Source: Rikenellaceae bacterium (GTDB lineage Bacteria; Bacteroidota; Bacteroidia; Bacteroidales; Rikenellaceae). Taken from it: 45,700 nt of DNA. The DNA is taken from contig SUZL01000015.1 in NCBI GenBank assembly GCA_015059925.1, forward strand, positions 1 through 45,700. The letters are read 5' to 3'. The notes under the pieces were generated by a model. That model did no database searches and was not told where the DNA came from. It saw only the letters and a list, made by a program, of their open reading frames with translations. The position numbers and the translations under genes are program-made. Below are positions 14,024 to 21,065 of this stretch, piece by piece; position 1 is the stretch's first letter, and every line of letters begins with the position of its first letter.

Positions 14024-15691
14024 ATGAATAGAGGAAGAAAATATGCCCTTGTGGCAGTCGTGGCTGCGGTTGTCGCTTCGGGCCTGTGGGCAGTAAGAGA
14101 CGATTTCGGCTTGGGCCGCAATATCGAGATTATGGTCAATATGATGCGCGAATTGTCGGTACAGTATGTCGATGAACTCTCGGCCGACGATCTGATGCGC
14201 GACGGCGCTGCGGGTATGGTGCGCAACCTCGACCCCTACACCGCATATATGTCGGAGAGCGAGATGACCGAGTTCGAGTTTCAGGCGACGGGTAAGTATG
14301 GCGGTATCGGCGCCACGATCCGTATGAAGCGCGACTCGAGCGGTGTTGTCATCGCGCAACCTTATAAGGGTACACCCTCGGATAAGGCGGGATTGAAGAT
14401 TGGCGATAGGTTCGTTATGATCGATGGCGAGGATGTAACCAAATGCACCTCCGACCAGATCTCCTCGAAGCTCAAGGGCACGCCCGGCACGAAGGTGCGG
14501 CTCGCCGTTAGGCGCGTAATGACGGGCGAGGTTGAGGAGTTTGAGATCGAGCGTGCGCGTATCGCCGTTCCGGGCGTTCCGTATGCCGGATATGTTGAGG
14601 ATGGCATCGCCTATATCCGCCACGACGACTTCTCGGATGGCTGCTACGACGAGATGCGCGCCCACATCGAGCGCCTGCGTCAGTCGGGCGAGCTGCGCGG
14701 CTTGATTCTCGACTACCGCGACAATGGCGGCGGCAGCGTCAATGAGGCTGTGAAGATTCTCTCGATGTTCGTGCCGAAGGGCACCGAGGTGGTTACGATG
14801 AAGGGCCGCACCGACCGCTCGAAGCGAGCCTATGCGACCGAGTCGAACCCCGTTCTGGGCGATGTGCCCATCGTGGCGCTTATCAATGGCAACTCGGCCT
14901 CGGCCTCGGAGATCGTCTGCGGTGCGTTGCAGGATCTGGATCGCGGCGTGCTCGTGGGACAGCGCTCCTACGGCAAGGGCCTTGTGCAGTCGGTAACGCC
15001 GCTGGCCTACAACTCTTATCTGAAGCTCACTACGGCAAAGTACTATATCCCCTCGGGACGTTGCGTGCAGCGTATCAACTACCAGCACAGCAGTGCCCGC
15101 GACGAGAATGTACCAGACTCGCTCATCACCGAGTATAAGACTCGCAACGGCCGCAAGGTATATGATGGCAACGGTCTGGCTCCCGACTTAAAGGTCGAGC
15201 CCGACTATATCTCGACCTTCGCCGTGATGCTCTACAATCTGGGCTACGTTGAGGATTTCCTCGACGAGTATGTTCGTCGTAACCCTGAGCTTAAGGTCGA
15301 TAACAAGACCTTTGCAATCACGGACGAGGAGTACGACCGCTTCGTAGAGTTTATGGCCGACAAGGATGTTCCCTACCAGTCGCAGACACGTCTGGCGCTC
15401 GATATGCTCAAGCGCACCGCCAAGCAGGAGCGTTACGACGAGGCCTTTGCCGAGGAGTTGGAGCTCATTTCGCAGAAGCTCAAGGACGAGAAGCTGGACA
15501 ACCTTCGCACCTACCGCGCCGAGGTTGAGGAGCTGCTGAACAACGATATTGTCCTGCGCCACAACTACTACGAGGGCGTGGTGGAGCACTCGATCGTGGG
15601 CGACAGCACCGTGATCAAGGCCGTCGAGCTGCTGCGCGATGGTGAGCGCTATCGCAAGATTCTGCAAGAGCAAGATACCGAAAAGAAGTAG
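14024..15691 (+). CDS. S41-family C-terminal processing peptidase (CtpA-like)
   Basis: 555 residues. An N-terminal membrane anchor (about 7-23) exports the enzyme. A PDZ domain (about 95-165, GGIGATIRM ... AGLKIGDRFVMIDGEDV) precedes the peptidase core. The Ser-Lys dyad is S293 in NGNSASASEIV and K318 in SYGKGLVQ, spaced 25 residues apart as in characterised CtpA enzymes. The conserved LILDYRDNGGGSVNEAV strand is present. A ~170-residue helical C-terminal extension follows. The enzyme is expected to trim periplasmic proteins or cell-wall hydrolases. A histidine kinase starts 5 nt downstream. Confidence 0.93.
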   Translation: MNRGRKYALVAVVAAVVASGLWAVRDDFGLGRNIEIMVNMMRELSVQYVDELSADDLMRDGAAGMVRNLDPYTAYMSESEMTEFEFQATGKYGGIGATIRMKRDSSGVVIAQPYKGTPSDKAGLKIGDRFVMIDGEDVTKCTSDQISSKLKGTPGTKVRLAVRRVMTGEVEEFEIERARIAVPGVPYAGYVEDGIAYIRHDDFSDGCYDEMRAHIERLRQSGELRGLILDYRDNGGGSVNEAVKILSMFVPKGTEVVTMKGRTDRSKRAYATESNPVLGDVPIVALINGNSASASEIVCGALQDLDRGVLVGQRSYGKGLVQSVTPLAYNSYLKLTTAKYYIPSGRCVQRINYQHSSARDENVPDSLITEYKTRNGRKVYDGNGLAPDLKVEPDYISTFAVMLYNLGYVEDFLDEYVRRNPELKVDNKTFAITDEEYDRFVEFMADKDVPYQSQTRLALDMLKRTAKQERYDEAFAEELELISQKLKDEKLDNLRTYRAEVEELLNNDIVLRHNYYEGVVEHSIVGDSTVIKAVELLRDGERYRKILQEQDTEKK

Positions 15692-15696
15692 AGAGA

Positions 15697-16875
15697 ATGA
15701 GATTTCCGTCGCTAAAGAATGTGTCGTTCCGTAGCCGCATCGTGGTCATTGTCATCGGTGTGGTTCTGGCCTCTGTGTCGCTGGCTTACACCTATAAGCT
15801 GGCCGGCATCCTGCGCCAGAAGGAGCAGAACGACGTGAACCTCTGGGTGGCGGCGATGGAGCGTGTCAGCCGCGAGGCCTTCGGCAACTATCTGGTCGAT
15901 CCGCTCATCTCGCATATCGTCAGCACGCACAACAACATCCCCTTCATCATCACCGACGAGAATCTCTCGCTCATTATGAGCAACCGCATCGACGAGGATG
16001 TGTTGGCCGACCCCGAGCGCTACCGCCGCAAGCTGGACGAGCTTACGGAGGAGAACACCCCCCGCACGGTGCGACTGATGTGGACTACGGGTCGCAGTCA
16101 TATCATTTTCTATGGCCACTCGGATCTGCTGAGGGCGCTCTATTACTTCCCCTATGTGCAGTGGCTGATAATCCTGATATTCTTGATCTTCACCTATATA
16201 GCCCTCCAATCGACCAAGCAGGACGAGCAGAATCGCGTCTGGATTGGTCTTGCCAAGGAGACCGCCCACCAGCTCGGCACGCCCATCTCGTCGCTTATGG
16301 GATGGACGGAGTATCTGCGCGCGATGGAGGTCGATCCTACGGCCGTCGATGAGATGAACAAGGATCTTGCTCACCTGACCAAAATTGTCGATCGCTTCTC
16401 GAAGATTGGTTCGGAGACCGACCTCACGCCCCATAGCGTGAATGAGGTCGTGGGCGAGACGGTGATGTACTTCCGCAAGCGCGTGCCGCGCAACGTGACG
16501 CTCTCGTACAACGGATTGGCGATGGCTCCCGTCAAGGCCAACCTGAATGTGGCGCTGTTTGAGTGGGTTGTCGAGAATTTGATGAAGAACGCCCTCGATG
16601 CGATGCAGGGCAAGGGCGAGCTTGATGTTGCGCTCTCGTCGAGCGAGAAGTCGGTCATCATCGAGGTCAGCGACACGGGCAAGGGCATCCCGAAGAGCAA
16701 TTGGAAACGTATCTTCGAGCCGGGCTACACCACCAAGACTCGCGGCTGGGGCTTGGGCCTCTCGCTTGCGCGCCGCATCGTCGAGGATTATCACCACGGC
16801 CGCATCGTCGTGGCTCGTTCGGAGGTTGGCCGCGGCACCACCTTCCGCATAACTCTTAAACGCATATTCGAATAA
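15697..16875 (+). CDS. Orphan sensor histidine kinase with periplasmic domain
   Basis: 392 residues. Two membrane segments (about 14-34 and 153-171) enclose a ~120-residue periplasmic sensor. The phospho-acceptor is H191 in AKETAHQLGTPISSLMGW. The ATPase domain shows NLMKNALDAM, DTGKGIP and WGLGLSLARRIV. No response regulator gene is adjacent. It lies between an S41 protease and DUF4271, and the stop overlaps the next start (TAATG). A link to envelope proteolysis is suggested by position only. The partner is presumably encoded elsewhere. Confidence 0.92.
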   Translation: MRFPSLKNVSFRSRIVVIVIGVVLASVSLAYTYKLAGILRQKEQNDVNLWVAAMERVSREAFGNYLVDPLISHIVSTHNNIPFIITDENLSLIMSNRIDEDVLADPERYRRKLDELTEENTPRTVRLMWTTGRSHIIFYGHSDLLRALYYFPYVQWLIILIFLIFTYIALQSTKQDEQNRVWIGLAKETAHQLGTPISSLMGWTEYLRAMEVDPTAVDEMNKDLAHLTKIVDRFSKIGSETDLTPHSVNEVVGETVMYFRKRVPRNVTLSYNGLAMAPVKANLNVALFEWVVENLMKNALDAMQGKGELDVALSSSEKSVIIEVSDTGKGIPKSNWKRIFEPGYTTKTRGWGLGLSLARRIVEDYHHGRIVVARSEVGRGTTFRITLKRIFE

Positions 16876-17864
16876 TGCCATACGCAGTCGATTCACTTCG
16901 CTATCTGGGTCTTGATACCCTCTCTGAGCGTGCCCTGCGACGTCTGACCGATCGCTGGACGGGTGAATTGTACCCTGCCGACTCGCTCCCCGCGCCCACC
17001 GAGGGGGTTATCTCGGATGAAAACTTCGAGGTGATCGTCGAGCGCTGGCGCGAAGCGCGCGAGCAGTATCACGACGCCCCGCTGGAGCAGGTGATGGGCG
17101 AAAGTTCCTCGCTCGCCGAGGGAGTCAGGGTGGTCGGTGAGCAGGCGGATACGATGGTCGATCACCTCTCGGAGGTGGCACTCACCACCTCGTGGTGGGA
17201 TCTGCCCGAACTGATCGAGCCGCTGTATGGCGTGCTGATCGTGGCGGCGGTCTTCTTCTACGGCTTCTGCCTCTACCGCTACTACGACGATATTGTGGCC
17301 CTCTTCTCGTCGGTCTTTGGCGAGCGTATCCTCAATTCGAGCCGCAAGGGTGAGCGCCTGCGAAGCGATATTTTTTACGGCTCGCTCGGCAAATTGTTTA
17401 TGTTGGGCGTAGGCTTTGTGGGACTCATCGCGGGCGTTGTCTGCCTCAGGATGGGGTTGGCGCTGCCCGATAGCGTAACCTTCTATATGCCGCTGACGGC
17501 TATGGCGGCCTTCCTCGTGGTCGTCGCAGTGCAATACGTTATGCTCGGCGTGGTGGGCTTCGTAACCTCGTCGCTCGATGAGGTGGCCTCGCTTATGCGT
17601 ATCCGTTTAGTCTATTTCGTGCTGGCGACACTCATCGTTGCCCCCGTACTGCTTGTCTCGATGATGGGGCAGAGCGCAGGGTATGATCTCTGGTTCAAGG
17701 CAGCCCTCGTAGCTGCCGGTGTGGTGTCAGTATTGTTCGTTCGTGAGAGTATAAAATTCTTTATTCATAAAAAAGTTTCTATTTTGCATTGGATTTTGTA
17801 CCTTTGCACCGTCGAAATTCTGCCGCTTACTCTGTTGTGGCAAGTGGTGGATCGAGTGAGGTAG
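16875..17864 (+). CDS. DUF4271 multi-pass membrane protein
   Basis: 329 residues. A soluble N-terminal ~110 residues precedes about six to seven hydrophobic segments and the diagnostic C-terminus FFIHKKVSILHWILYLCTVEILPLTLLW, characteristic of DUF4271, a Bacteroidota membrane family of unknown function. The gene overlaps the histidine kinase by 1 nt and lies 16 nt before hemD, a recurrent arrangement in the phylum. A TAnnTTTG box for hemD sits inside its 3' end. Confidence 0.85.
   Translation: MPYAVDSLRYLGLDTLSERALRRLTDRWTGELYPADSLPAPTEGVISDENFEVIVERWREAREQYHDAPLEQVMGESSSLAEGVRVVGEQADTMVDHLSEVALTTSWWDLPELIEPLYGVLIVAAVFFYGFCLYRYYDDIVALFSSVFGERILNSSRKGERLRSDIFYGSLGKLFMLGVGFVGLIAGVVCLRMGLALPDSVTFYMPLTAMAAFLVVVAVQYVMLGVVGFVTSSLDEVASLMRIRLVYFVLATLIVAPVLLVSMMGQSAGYDLWFKAALVAAGVVSVLFVRESIKFFIHKKVSILHWILYLCTVEILPLTLLWQVVDRVR
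17799..17806 (+). promoter_or_regulatory. Internal -7 element TACCTTTG for hemD-rnpA-yidD
   Basis: TACCTTTG followed by CACC lies within the 3' end of the DUF4271 gene, 74 nt upstream of hemD, after an AT-rich stretch unlike the surrounding coding sequence. It would allow hemD, rnpA and yidD to be expressed separately from the upstream operon. Confidence 0.5.
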
Positions 17865-17880
17865 TAATATAAATAAAGTA

Positions 17881-18738
17881 ATGGTTAATAAAGTATTGAT
17901 TTCGCAGCCGCGTCCGGCGGTAATTGAAAAATCTCCCTTCTTTGAGTTGTCTACAAAGCATAACGTTGAAGTAGATTATAAACCCCTAATTAGAGTTGTA
18001 GGCGTAAAGCTGAAGGAGTTCCGCGCACAGCGTATCGAGATACTCGACCATACGGCAGTCATATTCACCTCTCGCACTACGGTGGATAGCTTTTTCAAGA
18101 TTTGCGAGGAGGCACGCATCACCGTTCCCGAAACGATGAAGTACATCTGCAACACCGAGGCCGTAGCGCTCTACTTGCAGAAATATATCGTCTATCGCAA
18201 GCGTAAGATCTCGTTTGCCGATGGCACGTTCACCAATCTTCTGGAGCTCATCATCAAGCACAAGAGCGAGCGTTTCCTTTTGGCGCTGAGCGAGCCCCAC
18301 AAGCCCGAGCTCCCCGAGACTCTCACCAAGCTCAAGATCAACTACGATCCCGTCATTCTGGCTCTCACCGTTGCGGCCGATATGAGCGACGTGAAGCCCG
18401 CGGAGTACGATGTTATGGCGCTCTACTCGCCCTCGGACGTGAAGAGCGTGATGGAGAATTTCAAGCCCGAGGAGCTGCCCGTCATCGCCACCTTCGGCGA
18501 GGCTACGCTCCGTGCGGCACTCGATGCGGGTATGAAGGTACGCGCATCGGCACCCTCGCCCGAGGCTCCCTCGATGGCCAAGGCGCTCGACCTCTACATC
18601 TCGAAGGTCAAGAGCGGAGAGACCGTAGCCGAGGTTGAGGTTCGTCAGGACGAGGCCAAGGAGGAGTTCATCCGCACCCAGCAGAGCAAGCTGGCCAAGA
18701 AGAGCCGCACCCGCACCTCGACAGCCGAGAAAAAATAG
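17881..18738 (+). CDS. hemD: Uroporphyrinogen-III synthase family protein
   Basis: 285 residues. The family closes the linear tetrapyrrole hydroxymethylbilane into uroporphyrinogen III. The start VNKVLISQPRP, the first half with VIFTSRTTVDSFFKI, and the second-half MALYSPSDVKSVMENF and PVIATFGEATLRAALDAGM correspond to the two Rossmann-like lobes. The last ~45 residues form a lysine- and glutamate-rich tail ending in KKSRTRTSTAEKK, not part of the catalytic fold. The family is sequence-divergent, so the assignment also rests on the conserved order DUF4271-hemD-rnpA-yidD. No other haem genes are nearby. Confidence 0.85.
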   Translation: MVNKVLISQPRPAVIEKSPFFELSTKHNVEVDYKPLIRVVGVKLKEFRAQRIEILDHTAVIFTSRTTVDSFFKICEEARITVPETMKYICNTEAVALYLQKYIVYRKRKISFADGTFTNLLELIIKHKSERFLLALSEPHKPELPETLTKLKINYDPVILALTVAADMSDVKPAEYDVMALYSPSDVKSVMENFKPEELPVIATFGEATLRAALDAGMKVRASAPSPEAPSMAKALDLYISKVKSGETVAEVEVRQDEAKEEFIRTQQSKLAKKSRTRTSTAEKK

Positions 18739-18743
18739 ACGCT

Positions 18744-19136
18744 ATGTCCGACCACACCCTGCCACGACAGGAGCGACTGCGCTCGCTCAAAGCCATCCGT
18801 CGTCTTTTTGGCGAGGGGCATAGTGGCTTTGCCTATCCCGTGCGCTACGTCTATCTATTAGAGGAGGGCGTTATTGTTCCGTCAGGCGATAGGTCTGTTC
18901 AGGCGATGTTCTCCGTTCCCAAGAAGTTCCACAAGCGAGCCAACCGCCGCAATCTGCATAAGCGCCGTATGCGCGAGGCCTATCGTCTGGGCCGCGATGG
19001 AATATGCGAGCGACTGCGCCAGAGCGGAAAACATCTTCAGATAGCATTTATCTACTCCACCAAGGAGTGCCACTCATATAAAACCATCAGCAATGCCGTA
19101 CAACGAATTCTGGAGCAAGTCTCGAAAGCTGTGTAA
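18744..19136 (+). CDS. rnpA: Ribonuclease P protein component
   Basis: 130 residues. It is the small protein subunit that assists RNase P RNA in processing tRNA 5' ends. The N-terminal [15 protein letters not shown] and the basic signature [20 protein letters not shown], the RNR-type RNA-binding motif, identify it. It lies 5 nt after hemD. Its last 44 nt overlap the start of yidD in another frame. Confidence 0.94.
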   Translation: MSDHTLPRQERLRSLKAIRRLFGEGHSGFAYPVRYVYLLEEGVIVPSGDRSVQAMFSVPKKFHKRANRRNLHKRRMREAYRLGRDGICERLRQSGKHLQIAFIYSTKECHSYKTISNAVQRILEQVSKAV

Positions 19137-19353
19137 GTGGCTCTTCACCCTGCCGTTGCTGGCATTGGTGAAATTTTATCAGTATTGCATCTCGCCCCTC
19201 ACGCCGCCTTCGTGTCGCTACGTTCCCACCTGCTCGCAGTATGCCGTCGAGGCCCTGCGCAAGTATGGTCCGATTAAGGGGTGTTGGCTTACGCTGAAGC
19301 GTCTTTCGCGTTGTCATCCGTGGGGTGGAAGTGGTTACGATCCTGTCCCCTAA
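19093..19353 (+). CDS. yidD: Membrane protein insertion efficiency factor YidD
   Basis: 86 residues. The motif [19 protein letters not shown] and the C-terminal [13 protein letters not shown] are diagnostic. An N-terminal amphipathic/hydrophobic stretch ([19 protein letters not shown]) associates it with the inner membrane, where the family helps YidC-dependent insertion. It begins 44 nt inside rnpA, so it is translationally linked. Its TAA stop codon is also the first base triplet of the terminal stem of element copy C. Confidence 0.95.
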   Translation: MPYNEFWSKSRKLCKWLFTLPLLALVKFYQYCISPLTPPSCRYVPTCSQYAVEALRKYGPIKGCWLTLKRLSRCHPWGGSGYDPVP

Positions 19354-19477
19354 TAAATTGCCTAACAAGGTGATTTCTACGTTACGCTCGCCCTCAAAAT
19401 CCTCACATACGCCGTAGTATGCTGCGGTTTTTCAGGCTTCGCAAGCCTTGAAATCCCACTTGTTATGCAATTTATTA
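19351..19477 (+). repeat. Structured intergenic element, copy C (sense orientation +)
   Basis: Full-length copy, 127 nt. Perfect 11-nt terminal arms TAATAAATTGC / GCAATTTATTA start with the yidD stop codon. AACAAG/CTTGTT and GATTTC/GAAATC follow, then an inner CATAC/GTATG hairpin and a GGCTT/AAGCC hairpin. Against copy A, paired positions change together (GATTTT/AAAATC to GATTTC/GAAATC; TTTAC/GTAAA to CATAC/GTATG). A terminator follows 7 nt later. Confidence 0.88.
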
Positions 19478-19484
19478 ATATAAG

Positions 19485-19522
19485 AAGAGCCTGTCCGCAC
19501 ACAGCAGACAGGCTCTTTTATT
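19485..19522. terminator. Bidirectional terminator (yidD operon / PHP gene)
   Basis: Arms AAGAGCCTGTC and GACAGGCTCTT followed by TTATT on the plus strand. It abuts the stop codon of the convergent PHP gene (19521-19523). The arm sequence resembles the terminator that follows element remnant D. Confidence 0.85.
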
Positions 19523-20354
19523 AAATCTTGCGTTTGGGAACAAACAGATCCGACTGCTTCAATCCGCAACGTGCGGCCATCTGGCGGCAGTAGTCCAGTC
19601 GGCCGGTCTTCACATCGCGCGTATCCGAGCCGAATGTGAACTTCAATCCCGCGCGCTTGGCCATCAGGATGAACTCCTCGTGCGGCACACGCATCATATC
19701 GCTGATCTCGATGGCGATGTTGCGCGACTTGGCGGCGTCGATGATCGTCTGAAGACGACTCTTGGTCCAGAGCTTCGGATATTCGCGGTCGATGCAGTAG
19801 GGTAGCAGCAACGGGCAAGCGAAGATGTCGAGCGGATCGTCGCCCGTGAGTATCTGCAGGTAGTGCTCCATATTTCGCTCCATAAAATACTCTGGATCAT
19901 CGATATAGGTGGCGTACTCCCACACCTGAATAGTCTCGCCGTAGCCATTGCCGTTGGGGACAATCTGCGGATCCATAGCTATGTAATCGGCCTGTGCGAT
20001 AATATCTTTTGAGAAATTCTTCGACCAGCCCGGACTCATCGGTTGCAGTCCGACATATACGGGATAGGGGCGGATCGAGTCGATGTAGGCCTGCATCTGC
20101 TCGTTGGTGGTGATACCCCAAGGTGCGACGTTCTCCATAACGCCGATGGGAATACCCAGTCGCTGGGATTTCTCGACAATCTGCTCGATCGACTGCTGCT
20201 CGGAGCGGTGAACGTGCAGATCCATCATCTTAAGATCGGGATCTATCGCCGAGGCTTTTGTATTTGCGGCAGCGGCCCTCTCGAGCAGCCCCTCGCCCAC
20301 GACTCCCGTAGCTACCATAGCGGCCGAGGTGAGCAAAAAATCTCTTCTATTCAT
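19521..20354 (-). CDS. Tat-type exported PHP-domain metal-dependent hydrolase
   Basis: 277 residues. The N-terminus MNRRDFLLTSAAMVATGVV has the RRDFLL twin-arginine motif and a hydrophobic core, so export in folded form is likely. The mature part begins with the PHP metal motif DLHVHRS and ends with FTFGSDTRD. Internal segments GVMENVAPWG, YIAMDPQ and IAIEISD fit the remaining barrel strands. PHP proteins are phosphoesterases or related metal hydrolases, and no substrate can be assigned. A perfect FNR/CRP-type palindrome at 20409-20422 lies 55 bp upstream, placing it under possible control of the neighbouring Crp/Fnr regulator. Confidence 0.8.
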   Translation of the reverse strand: MNRRDFLLTSAAMVATGVVGEGLLERAAAANTKASAIDPDLKMMDLHVHRSEQQSIEQIVEKSQRLGIPIGVMENVAPWGITTNEQMQAYIDSIRPYPVYVGLQPMSPGWSKNFSKDIIAQADYIAMDPQIVPNGNGYGETIQVWEYATYIDDPEYFMERNMEHYLQILTGDDPLDIFACPLLLPYCIDREYPKLWTKSRLQTIIDAAKSRNIAIEISDMMRVPHEEFILMAKRAGLKFTFGSDTRDVKTGRLDYCRQMAARCGLKQSDLFVPKRKI

Positions 20355-20378
20355 AGCGCTTGTGTTTGGTTCGTGCTA

Positions 20379-20386
20379 CGAATTTA
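20379..20386 (-). promoter_or_regulatory. Possible -7 element TAAATTCG for the PHP gene
   Basis: Minus-strand TAAATTCG matches TAnnTTTG except at one position. It lies 25 nt upstream of the start codon and would put the transcription start near 20373. The one-base deviation fits a weak, activator-dependent promoter. Confidence 0.35.
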
Positions 20387-20408
20387 CAGATTATTACCAA
20401 GAAAGCGG

Positions 20409-20422
20409 TTGATATATATCAA
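20409..20422. promoter_or_regulatory. Perfect FNR/CRP-type palindrome TTGAT-N4-ATCAA
   Basis: TTGATATATATCAA is an exact match to the TTGATnnnnATCAA FNR consensus. It sits 1 nt past the Crp/Fnr gene stop codon and is centred about 42 bp upstream of the transcription start inferred for the PHP gene, which is a classic activator position. The neighbouring regulator carries the ExxSR recognition-helix residues known to read TTGAT half-sites. Confidence 0.6.
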
Positions 20423-20423
20423 T

Positions 20424-21005
20424 TTATTTGAGCAGCCCCGCCCTCACGCGGCTCAGCGACTCGGGCGTCATCAGCAGATACGATGCGATGTGCTTGCCCG
20501 GGGCGCGGCGTGCAGCCTCGGGGTATTGACGTACGAAATTTTCATATCGCTCGCGCGCACTCTCGAAACGTTGTGCATCGGTCTTACGGAGCGACTCGAT
20601 GAGGCCATCCTCGAGAAGACGCACGTAGAGTTTCATAATCTGTGGCGACTCGTCGCACAGGCGGCGGAACTCGTCGAAGGGGACGTTATGCACCACGCCA
20701 TCCTCCAGCGCCTCGATCATCAGCGTCGTGGGCTCGCGTTTAAGCATACTGTCGGTGCAATAGACAATATCCCACTCGGCGCAGAAGTGCTCCGATATGT
20801 CGATGCCGTTCTTGTAGTAGTATTGGCGCGTGAGTCCCTGCTCGACGATGAGAAAACAGCGGGCGACAGCCCCTTCCGGGAGGAGCGTCTCTCCCTTATG
20901 TACCTCTTGGCGAACGAGGATCGCGGCGAGTTGCTGTGCGGCCTTCTCGTCAAGCGACGAGTCGAGGCGTGAGGCAAATTTATGGGCTACATCTGTGGGT
21001 GTCAT
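20424..21005 (-). CDS. Crp/Fnr-family transcriptional regulator
   Basis: 193 residues, the short form common in Bacteroidota. An N-terminal cyclic-nucleotide-binding-like beta-roll (about 30-120; VHKGETLLPEGAVARCFLIVEQGLTRQYY) is followed by the dimerisation helix and a helix-turn-helix, GKHIASYLLMTPESLSRVRAGLLK. The recognition helix reads PESLSR, with the E-x-x-S-R residues used by FNR to contact TTGAT. There is no N-terminal cysteine cluster, so it is not a canonical oxygen-sensing FNR, and the effector is unknown. The terminator of rny ends just upstream of its start codon. Confidence 0.88.
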   Translation of the reverse strand: MTPTDVAHKFASRLDSSLDEKAAQQLAAILVRQEVHKGETLLPEGAVARCFLIVEQGLTRQYYYKNGIDISEHFCAEWDIVYCTDSMLKREPTTLMIEALEDGVVHNVPFDEFRRLCDESPQIMKLYVRLLEDGLIESLRKTDAQRFESARERYENFVRQYPEAARRAPGKHIASYLLMTPESLSRVRAGLLK

Positions 21006-21013
21006 AGGCTGTA

Positions 21014-21046
21014 AGAAAAAACGCCTGCTCTCGAAGGGGCAGGCGC
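21014..21046 (-). terminator. Intrinsic terminator of rny, directly before the Crp/Fnr gene
   Basis: Minus-strand arms CGCCTGC and GCAGGCG followed by a T6 run. It ends 8-10 nt before the Crp/Fnr start codon. No TAnnTTTG box fits between it and that start, so the regulator may depend on read-through. Confidence 0.8.
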
Positions 21047-21065
21047 ACTATGTAAAGTTTTGGAT

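Noticed and set aside
15712..16896. 394-codon open frame opposite the orphan histidine kinase
   Set aside because: Shadow of the real gene: no domain, and a composition dominated by H, L, R and D as in the other antisense frames.
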